Shown here piece by piece: positions 9,874 to 18,962 of a stretch of DNA of 64,000 nucleotides. The notes under the pieces were generated by a model. It saw only the letters and a list, made by a program, of their open reading frames with translations. It had not been told where the DNA came from and did not search any database. This DNA is from Azolla caroliniana (taxonomy: Eukaryota; Polypodiophyta): assembly GCA_043228905.1 (NCBI GenBank), contig JBHGNT010000006.1:13144001-13208000 (forward strand). Direction: 5' to 3'. The translations under genes were made by a program, and so were the position numbers. How positions within the stretch are numbered: the stretch's first letter is position 1; each line of letters opens with the position of its first letter.

Positions 9874-10463
9874 ATGGTCTGAAGCAAGCCCCTTGAGCTT
9901 GGAATGCGAAGATCACGCACCGGCTGCGTAAGATGGGGTTTGCGGCCTCAGATTTTGACTCTTCATTGTTCATCTGGAACGGTCCGGTTTGCATTTTGCG
10001 TTATGTAGATGATTTAGTCATCACCGGACACGGACTCATTGAAATCGGCCAAGTGAAGTCCTAGCTATCGGACACATTTGAAATGAAGGACCTAGGGGAC
10101 CTTCATTATTTTCTTAGGATAGAGGTGATCCGAACCCCCAATGGCATATTGCTCTCACAATGCCATTATGTGTTCAATATGTTGTACAAGTTCGGCATGA
10201 CTAAATGCCGACCGATCTCCACACCCCTGGACCAGAACCTGAGGCTACGTCCCGACTCTGGACCGGCCTGCGATGAGAAACAGTTCCGACAAATTGTCAG
10301 AAGCCTCATATATTTGACAATCACTCGACCCGACATCAATTGCCCGGTTGGAGTGATCAGCTAGTTCATGCAGAAGCCGACTGTCGAGCACCTTCAGTGC
10401 GCACACCGGATACTCCAGTATGTTCGGAGATGTTCGGCCTACAACATCTTGATGTGCCACACT
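9874..10463 (+). pseudogene. Copia RT (YVDD half) and start of RNase H, continuation of 1-2869
   Basis: The codons GGT CTG AAG CAA GCC continue the KKSLYG interrupted at 2869. TGA at 9894-9896 replaces the usual Arg codon. The catalytic block LRYVDDLVITG has TATGTAGATGAT at 10002-10013. LGDLHYFLRIEVIRTPNGI and the LIYLTITRPDI block follow. It ends after HRILQYVRRCSAYNI, so most of RNase H is missing, and runs into a purine-rich stretch. Confidence 0.9.
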
Positions 10464-10831
10464 TGAGGGGGAGAACGGGAACGGGAACGGGAACGGATGG
10501 CACGGGACAAGGAGCCGGAGAGGAAGAAAGAACCAAGGGGGGAGATAAGCAGAAAAAGGAAGTTGAGCCGACCGAAGGAGTCAGCACATCCGAACAAGAT
10601 GGAGCAAGCGGCAGTGGCGGCAAAGTCAAAAAGGACAGAGCCGATCGGAAGAAGAAGGCCAAGACCCGGACGTGGTCCGATGTCGTGAAGGGCCTAAAAA
10701 CGAAAGACGAGTTGGAGACTACCAACTCAGACAAGATCTGGAATGAATTGGAGGAAGCCGATTCGATTCAAGATTCGGAGAAACCGGATCAACTAAAGGC
10801 CAAGCAGACGAGAAGGCAGCCTAGTACGTAG
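10340..10831 (+). CDS. Lys/Glu-rich reading frame downstream of copia pol (unknown)
   Basis: A 163-codon frame whose first third overlaps the broken RNase H and is probably not coding. The remainder (from about 10500) is highly charged, rich in Lys, Glu, Gly and Ser, with RADRKKKAKTRTWSDVVKGL in the middle. A recognisable, decayed counterpart exists in reverse at 11940-12190. Its position between pol and the 3' LTR suggests an accessory frame of this copia family. No domain recognised; it could be a non-coding spacer. Confidence 0.35.
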   Translation: MPGWSDQLVHAEADCRAPSVRTPDTPVCSEMFGLQHLDVPHLRGRTGTGTGTDGTGQGAGEEERTKGGDKQKKEVEPTEGVSTSEQDGASGSGGKVKKDRADRKKKAKTRTWSDVVKGLKTKDELETTNSDKIWNELEEADSIQDSEKPDQLKAKQTRRQPST

Positions 10832-11090
10832 GCATATTTTTGGGAGTCAGTGATAGTCGCTCATGTGAGCATTGAAGTACCTGTTAGTACTTATGTCAAT
10901 CCTTTATGGACTTGTAAAAAAGTGCTCTCTTAGCACATTCTATGTACAGAATATTGAGAGTATTATTTTGAATAGAGTTTTATGTTCTGCTCTCTCTCTC
11001 TCTCTCTCTCATGTGTATGCTTATTCTCTGTGTTAAGCTTCCATTAAACCTTCTTCTCTTTATTGCTATTATCCGGCAGAGCCGGCTTGG
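10464..11090 (+). mobile_element. 3' end of the forward copia element: post-pol ORF and LTR part
   Basis: From 10464 a PPT-like TTGAGGGGGAG is followed by a (GGGAAC)n stretch and an open reading to 10831 rich in Lys, Glu and Asp. The stretch 10650-10815 matches, in inverse orientation, the post-pol region of the reverse copia copy at 11940-12090. From about 10818 (CCTAGTACGTAGGCA) the sequence matches the LTR of that reverse copy. The start of the LTR and its PPT are missing, so a deletion joined the post-pol ORF to mid-LTR. A (CT)n run lies at about 10989-11010. Confidence 0.7.
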
Positions 11091-11235
11091 CATAAGCTTC
11101 CGCACGCTAACTTTCACACTCTTCCATGCAAGGGTGAAGTCTCTACTCATGAGCATGTGATAGAGTTCCCAATATTGAGATGCTTCCCAAACTCGTCTTT
11201 TACGACGTGTCATCTTGCACATCTCTTTGCGAGCC
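11091..11235. other. Spacer between inverted copia LTR copies
   Basis: About 145 bp joining the forward LTR part to the reverse LTR. No motif recognised. A reverse-strand frame of 188 codons runs through it, but it reads across both LTR parts and is not credible as a gene. Confidence 0.4.
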
Positions 11236-11738
11236 TGTTCTGAGGAAATAGTACCACTAAGTCGCGACACTTTAAGTTTTCTATACAAGTCTTGTAAAAG
11301 AATACGATTGTGGAAGCTAAGACAAAATTGGCTCGTCCGGATAGCAAAGGAATACAGACATAGGTTTAATGGAAACCTTACACGGGAGAGACAGAGTTTG
11401 AGTAGAACATAGAAAACGTGTATATTCCAAAACACTAAAAACTCTCTGTACATACAATGTGCTCTATGAGCACTTTTATACAAGTCCTTAAAAGGACTCA
11501 CAAAAGTACTAACAAGTACTTCAATACTCATACAAGCGATTGACACTGACTCCTAAAAGTGTGCCTACGTACTAGGCTAGATTCATAGGCCTCTAACGGC
11601 CTACCGGCTACAATCCCATCACCAGTTGTCTGATCCGGTTCCTAGTTCTAGACACCGATCCGGTTCTTCGTTCCGGATTCCGATTCGGCTCTGGCTTATT
11701 CAGTCGATCCCGATCCGGTTGAGCTTGTCCGCTCAACA
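11236..11738 (-). repeat. LTR of a reverse-strand copia element
   Basis: On the minus strand it runs from TGTTGAGCGGACAAGCTCAA at 11738 to CCTCAGAACA at 11236. A purine tract (CTAGAGGGGGAG, minus strand) lies immediately outside at 11739-11750, so this is the 3' LTR. Related copies: forward at 10818-11090 and reverse at 16395-16824. The inner limit at 11236 is chosen by the terminal CA and is not certain. Confidence 0.75.
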
Positions 11739-11750
11739 CTCCCCCTCTAG
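11739..11750 (-). promoter_or_regulatory. Polypurine tract of reverse copia element
   Basis: CTAGAGGGGGAG on the minus strand, directly against the LTR's TGTTGAG. Confidence 0.75.
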
Positions 11751-12264
11751 CTCAAGTTGATGTTTGATCGCAGTATCTATGTCTGTGGTAACTGGTCTTC
11801 TCCTCCGCCTCCTCCTGGCGTCCTCCCGCCTACCTTGCGCTCCTCGTCCGGTCCGGTTCTGCTACCTATGACACGTATGGTTCCACACACCTCATACCTT
11901 CTTGGTCGTCTTGTCTGCTCCCTTAGCCCTTGGCCTCCAATCGATTCGGCTCCTCCGAAACGAACATCTCAAACGAATCGGTTGTCTCTAATTCGTTCCC
12001 GCTCTTGTCCGAGTTGGCTGTCTCCAACTCGTTTTCGGTCTTTAGACCCGCACAACATCAAACCACATCCATGTCTTGGTCTTCTTGCCCTTCTAGGCTT
12101 TACCTCCCCCTTTCTCGGTTGGCTCCGGCTTCGGTTTTCCGTTCCGGTGGCTCCCCTTGCGTCTGGTCTCAGCTTTCCCAATCGACCCATGCACTCCGAC
12201 TTCTTAAGTCGGGCCGGAGTCTAAATCGGTTTCCGACTCGGCTTTTTGGTCATCTTTCTCATTC
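11751..12264 (-). pseudogene. Post-pol region of reverse copia element
   Basis: Lies between the RNase H stop and the PPT. Part of it (11940-12190) is the counterpart of the forward post-pol frame at 10600-10815, sharing nucleotide wording around AAACGAGTTGGAGAC. Several frameshifts; no intact frame. Confidence 0.55.
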
Positions 12265-12458
12265 CTCCCCCTCAAGTTCAATATATGAGGTATTGCACAC
12301 CCACTACACCAGAAAATTGCCACAACTTGTCTAAGCCGAGGGGTTTGGTGAAGATATCGGCCACTTGCCAATCCATCGAAGCATGCAGCAGTTCCACTTC
12401 ACCAAAGAGAACGCACTCTCAGACAAAATGATAGTGCACCTTGATGTGCTTAGTCCGG
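12265..12458 (-). pseudogene. Copia RNase H C-terminus (reverse)
   Basis: Minus strand reads TKHIKVHYHFV, then ADIFTKPLGL, the classic copia RNase H end. It is cut at 12458 by a solo LTR; the preceding codons are at 13200-13370 (AKNLVFHA), so the two sides rejoin in frame across the insertion. Confidence 0.88.
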
Positions 12459-13199
12459 TGTCGTGAATATTTTCGGCAACGGTATGAAAATTGTGCGCAA
12501 CGAACGAAATCGAGAAGGTGCAATGTGCACGTGTGAAAGGGGTGAAGGCCACATGCATATGCTAGCATGTTGTAAATAGGATTGAAATGAGAATCGTAAA
12601 AGAAAAGCTAGATGTAAAGTTAAACATGTGCATGTGTGATGTGCGCTCAATTGTAAATATAAAGCCTAGTAACATCTAAGTGCATACGTAAGGGTGAAAG
12701 CAAGGCTTGAACCTTGCACCTCCAAGATAGGAGACAAATTAACTTACCACTAAAGCCATTACTAAGTGCTTTAGAATTTGTATATTTTCTTTTTCATATT
12801 CAGTATTTTGTAGGAAGCAAACATATAGAAACCGTGGGCACAAAACCATGGTTTTAGCCCGTGCTTTTAACCCATGGTTTCAGCCCGTGGGTTTAGCCCA
12901 TGGTTTTTGCATGGAGAGACCTATAAAAGCCTATAGTTGGGCTTGTGTAAGTGAGGCAAGGGATGTAAATAAAACAGAAACTTTTAATCAAAGATCCGAG
13001 TTATCCTAATGGTGATGTATCTTGTCTCGTAAAACTAAAGTCAAGGGTTCAATCTCTATCTTAATCTCTCTCTCTCTCTTCCTCCATCTATCTATCTTCA
13101 ATACTTTCTCGCTTATGCAGCTAAAAACATTGAATCCTTCCGGTCCAGGACCCCGGTGGTCCCGCTTCATTTCGCGAACACGCGAGGATTTCCTTGACA
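12459..13199 (+). mobile_element. Solo LTR related to the 7-kb gypsy family
   Basis: 741 bp, beginning TGTCGTGAA and ending CTTGACA. It shares its first nine bases and the block GGACCCCGGTGGTCCCGC near the 3' end with the LTRs at 2870 and 9186. Flanks are CCGG (12455-12458) and CCGT (13200-13203), a 4-bp duplication with one mismatch. It splits a copia RNase H codon run. Contains a TATAAAAG-like sequence near 12910 and a CT-rich run near 13065. Confidence 0.85.
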
Positions 13200-13787
13200 C
13201 CGTGCATGAAAGACGAGGTTCTTTGCCAACTGGATGATGATGAGGTTCTCACGATAGATCATCGTCGGATCAGACACCTCCACTCAATGATCTTTCAGGA
13301 GCCTCTTGAGACGATGAAAAGCGAAGAGTCTGATTTCGACGAAACAAACCCATCTAAGGCAGTCTCTACATGATCTTCGTGTTCCAGGCGCGCGGGGCTT
13401 GCTGGAGTCCATAGAGGGACTTCTTCAATCGGCATACAGTCGATGTATTCACTATGGACTAAAATCTGGGGGGGTGAACCATAAACACTTGTTCGTCAAG
13501 ATCACCTTGCAGGAACGCATTTTTCACATCCATCTGATGTAGATGCCACCCCTTCGCTGCTACCACCGCAAGCAAAATACGAACAGTCGTTATCCTCACG
13601 ACCGGCGTGAAAATCTCATCATAATCGATGCCTTGTTGTTGCACGTAACACTTGACCACTAACCGGGCCTTGTACCTATTGACGGAGCAATCGGTGTTGT
13701 ATTTAACCTTGTATACCCATCAACGACTGATCGGCTTCACTCCTTTCGGTACGCCCACTAAATCCCACGTCTCATTTTCCGCTAGGG
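13200..13787 (-). pseudogene. Copia reverse transcriptase and RNase H fragment (reverse)
   Basis: Minus strand from 13787: RT blocks WVYKVKYNTD, RYKARLVVKCYVQQQG, WHLHQMDVKNAFLQGDLDEQ and KKSLYGLQQAPRAWN (about 13370-13720). It jumps at about 13370 to the RNase H blocks LLKDH, TMIYRENLIIIQLAKN and LVFHA, so the palm with the catalytic YVDD is deleted. It begins exactly at the inverted repeat at 13792. Confidence 0.88.
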
Positions 13788-13791
13788 CAGG

Positions 13792-13881
13792 CAATAAAAT
13801 CCATGGATATACTTTCCCACTTATTACATCCCTTGGAAATTCCCAATAATAAGTGGGAAAGTATATCCATGGATTTTATTG
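13792..13881. repeat. 35-bp perfect inverted repeat with a 20-nt loop
   Basis: Arm 13792-13826 is the exact reverse complement of 13847-13881. The right arm is part of the gypsy integrase frame; the left arm is an inverted copy of it placed where the reverse copia RT ends. Confidence 0.97.
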
Positions 13882-14927
13882 TTAGCCTTCCTCGCACCCA
13901 AAAAGGCCATGATGCCATATGGGTCGTGGTTTATAGACTAACTAAAATGGCCAAATTTATTGCTACTAATACCACGGTAACAACTCCTGAATTGGCTTAC
14001 CAATTCGTTGACGAGTTATTTCGTTTTTATGGGTTACCAATGGATATCGTGAGTGATCGAGATCCAAAGTTTACTAGTGACTTCTGGACGCAAGTCTTTA
14101 TGAAGTTAGAAACTACGTTGAGCATGAGTTCCATGAATCATCCTCAATCCGATGGACAGACAGAATGAGTAAATCAAATTATTGAGGACATGCTTCGAGC
14201 ATACATTGCTGCAAAACCAACAAAATGGGAACGTTATCTCCCAATTTTGGAGTTTGCTTATAACAGCTCCAAGCATACGTCGACGGGATGTAGTCCTTTT
14301 ATGTTGATGTATGGTTTTCAACCACGAGCCCCGATTGATGTTAATATACATCATGATGAGTTGCAAAGTACGCAAAACTTTATTCGGGATATGCAAGATA
14401 TGTTGCATATTGCATGACATAATATAAAAACATCTCAAGATAGAGCGCGTTTTTACGTCGATCATAATAGGCAACCTCGTGTATTCAACCTTGGACAGAA
14501 GGTATTTTTACGTGTACTTCACAATTCTAAAACAATGTCTACGGGTAAGTGCACAAAGTTAGCCCCATAGTTGTGTGGACCTTTTCAAGTCCTCAAACAC
14601 ATTGGTTTGTCAGCCTATGATCTCGCTCTTCCCGATGGCGTTGAAATTCATCCATTTTTTTATGTAAGTCGTCTTAAAGAAGTTCTAGGTTCTGGCGACA
14701 ATACAATTACAACTGAAACTTTGGTTACTTCTGAAGAATTATATTCTAAACCACATGTACCAGAAAAAATTCTCGATGTTAAACAAAAAATCTACATACT
14801 AAAATAATCCGAGAATTTAAAATTAAATGGATGGATAAATCTATCAAAGATGCCACATGGGAACGCGAAAATACTCTTAGAACTAACTTTTCATTGCAAG
14901 AGTGCAATGTTTTAAAGAGGGGGAGTA
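13827..14927 (+). pseudogene. Chromovirus-type gypsy integrase with chromodomain remnant
   Basis: Integrase core of a Ty3/gypsy chromovirus. The triad is visible as D in SISMDFIVSLP, D in DIVSDRDPKF and E in SDGQTE, followed by a TGA at 14166-14168 where Arg fits. Downstream are FAYNSSKHTSTGCSPFML, the C-terminal GPFQVLKHIGLSAYDLALPD, and a chromodomain-like end (FKIKWMDKSIKDATWE, about 14820-14866) in another frame. Stops at 14166, 14416 and 14568 make it non-functional. Gag, protease, RT and RNase H are absent. Confidence 0.88.
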
Positions 14928-15330
14928 TGTTACGAGCATGACCATATAATATCCTGTGGTGAGAATTTACCATAGTATTCTATACACGTGGATAAGTGTG
15001 AGGGTTAAATGAGAGTGTAAAGAAGGGTAGGATTACTTTTAATCCTCGGGATTGAGACAACCCATTAGGCCAAGTGTGAACTTGCCTTGGGGCCTTGGGT
15101 ATCAATATAAATATGAGGCCTAGCTACCCTCATTTCATCATCTTTTGACTATGTCGAGACTCTAACGTTGTGGTGGGTCAACTCTTGTAGCGAGCGCGCT
15201 AGCACCAAGTATGACTCGACGCCACGACGGTAGTATGGGACGCCGATCGAGGCTCGAGTCCGTCTCGATCCCTCCGCTCGGGGGTGGTCGAGTGGATCGG
15301 CACATGCTATTGGTTTACTATCTTGATATA
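14913..15330 (+). repeat. PPT and 3' LTR of the chromovirus fragment
   Basis: Purine tract AAAGAGGGGGAGTA at 14914-14927, then TGTTACGAGCATGACC from 14928. A second copy of the LTR start is at 22123. The LTR end was not fixed; similarity to plain LTR sequence fades by about 15330. Confidence 0.7.
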
Positions 15331-15479
15331 AGACAACAGCTATAACACATGTCCTTTCGATCTCCTTGCACTTAGTTGTGTCTACAACCTTCAAGTTGTC
15401 TGACTCCTTCGACTTTGTCATTTCAACTTGTTTGGCCATGTCTTTGTTTGACTTACCTTCTACTCCTCGTTCGACTCCT
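15331..15479 (-). other. Unassigned retroelement junction
   Basis: Short stretch between the chromovirus LTR and copia RNase H. Reads on the minus strand without stops for about 96 codons, but with no recognised motif. Confidence 0.35.
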
Positions 15480-15898
15480 CTTTACTCGCTCGTTTGTTGT
15501 AGTCCCATATGTTTTCTTAGTATGTTGAAGCGTTGATCTGGGAGAGGCGTGGTCAGGCTATTGGCGATATTCACCTCAGTATCCACCTTTCAAACTTTGA
15601 GCTTCTTGTTAGTAACGAGCTCCCAAATATGATGGTACCTCACCTCAATGTGCTTCGTCTTACCATGGTATACCATATTCCGGATTAGGTGTATTGCGCT
15701 CTATAAGTCACAATGGAGAGTTGGCACCGGATGGTTGATTCGGCTTTTAGTTGAAAAGTCACATGTTAGTTGGTGCAACCAGATGGCTTCTTTGGTTGTT
15801 TCCGATGCGGCTATATACTCGGCCTCTGTTGTTAAGAGTGTCGTGTAGTCGTGTAACTTCGACTTCCATGATATGGCGCTGCCACCATAGGTGAAGAC
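15480..15898 (-). pseudogene. Copia RNase H (reverse)
   Basis: Minus strand reads LLTTEAEYIAASETTKEAIW, then MVYHGKTKHIEVRYHHIWEL and the NSLTTPLPDQRF terminus, a standard copia RNase H end. It abuts an LTR directly at 15899, so nearly the whole internal region is deleted. Confidence 0.87.
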
Positions 15899-16329
15899 TA
15901 TAAAGAATTGGATATGATTCTTGTGCAGCGGAAGAGATGTGTGTTATGTGTATGTGTGAGAGGAAAGAGAGAAGAGAAGAGAAAACACAAGATAGATTAG
16001 ATAGAATGGAAAATAGAATACTCAAAAAGAAGATGGATATTCACAAGGAGAATATGAGATACAAAATTGTAGCATCACAAGGAGTCACAACCAACACTAT
16101 ATGAAGTAGGAGGAGGGTGCTTTATATAAGGTCACCCTCTCTCTTCATTAACTCACTACAACAACTACTCTCTCTTGGGGAATATGAAGACTCATAGTCT
16201 TGGGGAATATGGAACTCATTAGTTATGTGCCATAGAATAAGATTATATGACACATAGTTAATGTGTAGAGAGTAGTGGTGTGACTCTTAACCTTTGAGTG
16301 ATCATAGATTCTCAAAGGGTGTGTTCACG
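15899..16329 (-). repeat. Copia LTR copy A (reverse)
   Basis: Same sequence as the LTRs at 16825-17154 and 21725-21895: on the plus strand it starts TAAAGAATTGGATATGATTC and ends GGGTGTGTTCAC. It has a TATA-like GCTTTATATAAGG near 16110. Confidence 0.85.
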
Positions 16330-16394
16330 CGTTGCACTAGGTTGAGCTTGATTCTCAACACACCCCGTCAAGCTCAAATCGGGTCGGTTCCTTT

Positions 16395-16824
16395 GGAGTA
16401 TATTCCAAAACACTAAAAACTCTCTGTACATACAATGTGCTCTGTGAGCAATTTTATACAAGTCCTTAAAAGGACTAACAGAAGTATTGACAAGTACTTC
16501 AATGCTCATACAAGTGACTGACACTAAGTCCTAAAAGTATGCCTACGTACTAGGCTAGATTCGTAGGCCTCTAACGGCCTACCGGTTACAATCCAATCGG
16601 GCTCTCCAATCCGACTCCTGGTTCTGGATACCATCTGGACACCGATCCGGTTCTTCGTTCTGAACTCCGATCCGGCTCTGGCTTATTCAGCCAATCTAGA
16701 TCCAGTTGAGATTTTCCGTTCAACACTTCCGTTCAAGCTCAACTTGAGGTCAGATCGCAGTGTTTGTGTCTGTGGTAGCCCGTCTTCTCCTCCGGCTCCT
16801 CCTGGCGTCCTCCCGCCTGGCTTA
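16395..16824 (-). repeat. Copia LTR and flank, second reverse copy of the 11.4-kb family
   Basis: Matches 11415-11830, including CCAAAACACTAAAAACTCTC, CTACGTACTAGGCTAGATTC and the CTTCTCCTCCG stretch beyond the LTR. Truncated at both ends; it removed about 100 bp of the LTR at 16825. Confidence 0.8.
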
Positions 16825-17154
16825 GAAAGAATAGGAAATAGAATACTAAAAAAGAAGATGGATATTCACAAGGAGAATATGAGATACAAAAATGTAGCAT
16901 TACAAGGAGTCACAACCAACGATATATGAAGTAGGAGGAGGGTGCATTATATAAGGTCTCCCTTTATCTTCATTAACTCACTACAACAACTACTCTCTCT
17001 TGGGGAATGCGAAGACTCATAGTCATGGGGAATATGGAACTCATTAGTTATGTGCCATAGAATGTGATTTTATGACACATAGTTAATGTGTAGAGAGTAG
17101 TGGTGTGACTCTTGACCTTTGAGTGATCATAGATTCTCAAAGGGTGTGTTCACA
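16825..17154 (-). repeat. 3' LTR (partial) of the reverse copia element
   Basis: Minus strand starts TGTGAACACACC at 17154 and runs to about 16825, where the first-mentioned LTR family interrupts it. Matches 16000-16329. Confidence 0.87.
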
Positions 17155-17168
17155 CGTGCCCCCTCAAG
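17155..17168 (-). promoter_or_regulatory. Polypurine tract of the reverse copia element
   Basis: CTTGAGGGGGCACG on the minus strand, directly against the LTR's TGTGAAC. Confidence 0.75.
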
Positions 17169-17169
17169 C

Positions 17170-17700
17170 ACATTCATGAAGAATTTTCTGTTTTGCGTTT
17201 GGTAAATCTGGGACACAGACCTTTCCACTACAGTAGAGCAAACCGTTTGTAATGTGAAAGGTCACCTTCGAGGGTAGGGTGCTACTAACGACATCTAAAC
17301 CAGATTCGGCTTTCGTCTAGTATTTTGAGAAATAACTGTCATCAAGGTATTTCCCTCGAAGGTGGTCTAAAAGTTCAGATTTTATTTCCGTGAAGCTAAG
17401 CATGTTAACTTCTTTAATGCGACTAAGAGCCTCTGCAACAATGTTCATAGAACCCTTGCGATACCGTATGGAAAAATCAAAATCTTGCATAAGGTCAGCC
17501 CAACGGCCTTTACAACCAACAAGATCTGGCTGGTCACAAAAATACTTCAATGATTGATGGTCTGTTGTAACCACAAATTTATTTCCATAGAGATAGTGCC
17601 TCCATGTTTTAAGTGCATGTATTACCGCAAACAACTCTTTCTGTTGAACGGAATACCAAGATTGAGCAGCATCAAGCTTCTTACTTTCAAAAGCAATAGG
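17170..17700 (-). pseudogene. Ty3/gypsy RNase H fragment inside the copia element
   Basis: Minus strand reads [55 protein letters not shown] and VAEALSRI, which is unmistakably a gypsy RNase H. Then SKVTFHITNGLLYYSGKVCV leads toward the integrase finger. It is fused at 17700 to copia RNase H and at 17169 to the copia PPT, in the same orientation as the copia element. Confidence 0.9.
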
Positions 17701-18962
17701 CACCCTTGTATTCGACCTCCGTGCTCGAAAGTGCGACGGTAGGCTGCTTCTTACTACTCCAAGATATTGCTTCGTTGCCGAGTGAGAAGACAAATCCGGA
17801 GGTCGGTCGTCGATCGGCTCTGTAATCGGCCTAGTCACATCCGTATACCTTCAAGTTGAATTGGTGTGGTCGATTTGTAGAGAATACCAAAATCCATTGT
17901 GCCTCTCACATATCGTAATACTCGCTTAGTGCAATCAAAATGAATATCCCATGGAGTTTTCATGAATTGGCTAAAGAGACCGACCAGATAGTTGAGGTTG
18001 GGTCGAGTGATCATGAGATAGATGAGGCTCTAGATCAGTTGTCGATACTGAGTCGGCTCGCACTCGTCTGTGTCGGAGTCAGCATCTAGTTTGAGGTTTC
18101 GATCGAGAGGGGTTGCCACATATTTGCACTCAGTCATCCCAAACTTGTATAACAACTTGAGGATGTAGTGTCGTTGAGAGATCATAATGCCGACTAGAGT
18201 CCGAATTACCTCGATGCCAAGGAAGTAATGGAGCGCTCCTTCATGTCCGTCATCTCGAATTTGTTGGAGAGGAGGGACTTCACCTTGTTGATGTCGAGTA
18301 AATTCTCACCTCCAATAACTAGATCATCCATGTATAGGATGATGACAATTGGGCTTCTAAAGTCGTTTCGTACGTAGAGGGAGTTGTCAGATTTTGACAT
18401 TCGAAAGCCGATTTGATGAAGATTATTGCATTATCTTCGAATGCCAAGCATGCGGTGCTTACTTAAGGCCGTAGAGAGGCTTCTTGAGTTGGCAAACGAC
18501 TTAGGGATCGATGATGGATTCGAAGTCGGGTGGTTGTACCATGTACACCTCCTCTTCTAATTCGCCTTGAAGAAAGGTGTTCTTGACATCCATCTGGTGG
18601 AGGTGCCACCCTTTCGTCGTTGCAAGTGCAATTACGGTCCGCACAGTCGTCATCTTTGCCATCGGGGCAAAGGTCTCTTCATAATCGACTCCATGTGTTT
18701 GTGTGTATCCTTTTGCTACAAGTTGAGCTCTGTAGCGGTTTACGGAGCCGTCGGCATTATACTTCACTTTGTAAATCCATCTACAGCTGATTGCCTTCTT
18801 GTGCAGTGAGTGGGGGACGAGATCCCATGTCTCGTTCTTGCATAGTGCCCGCATCTCATCTTTCATTGCTTCGACCCATCGTGGATCCTTGGCTGCTTCC
18901 GAAAAACTTTCTTGTTCTCGAACTGTCACCACCTTCATCATAAAGGCATAGTGGTATGCCAT
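17701..18962 (-). pseudogene. Copia reverse transcriptase and RNase H N-terminus (reverse)
   Basis: Minus strand: WIYKVKYNADGSVNRYRAQL, GWHLHQMDVKNTFLQGELEE, catalytic YMDD at 18323-18334 (ILYMDDLVIGG), then CTKRVLRYVRGTMDFGILY and the RNase H start [12 protein letters not shown] at about 17700-17735. Stops and frame changes near 18500, 18206 and 17838. Confidence 0.9.

Noticed and set aside
10980-11546. 188-codon reverse frame across the copia LTR pair
   Set aside because: It runs through two LTRs and their junction and includes simple-repeat residues (RERERES); not a gene.
13827-13846. Inverted repeat at 13.8 kb as a terminator or MITE
   Set aside because: The arms are a copy of integrase coding sequence and there is no target duplication; a fold-back junction explains it better.
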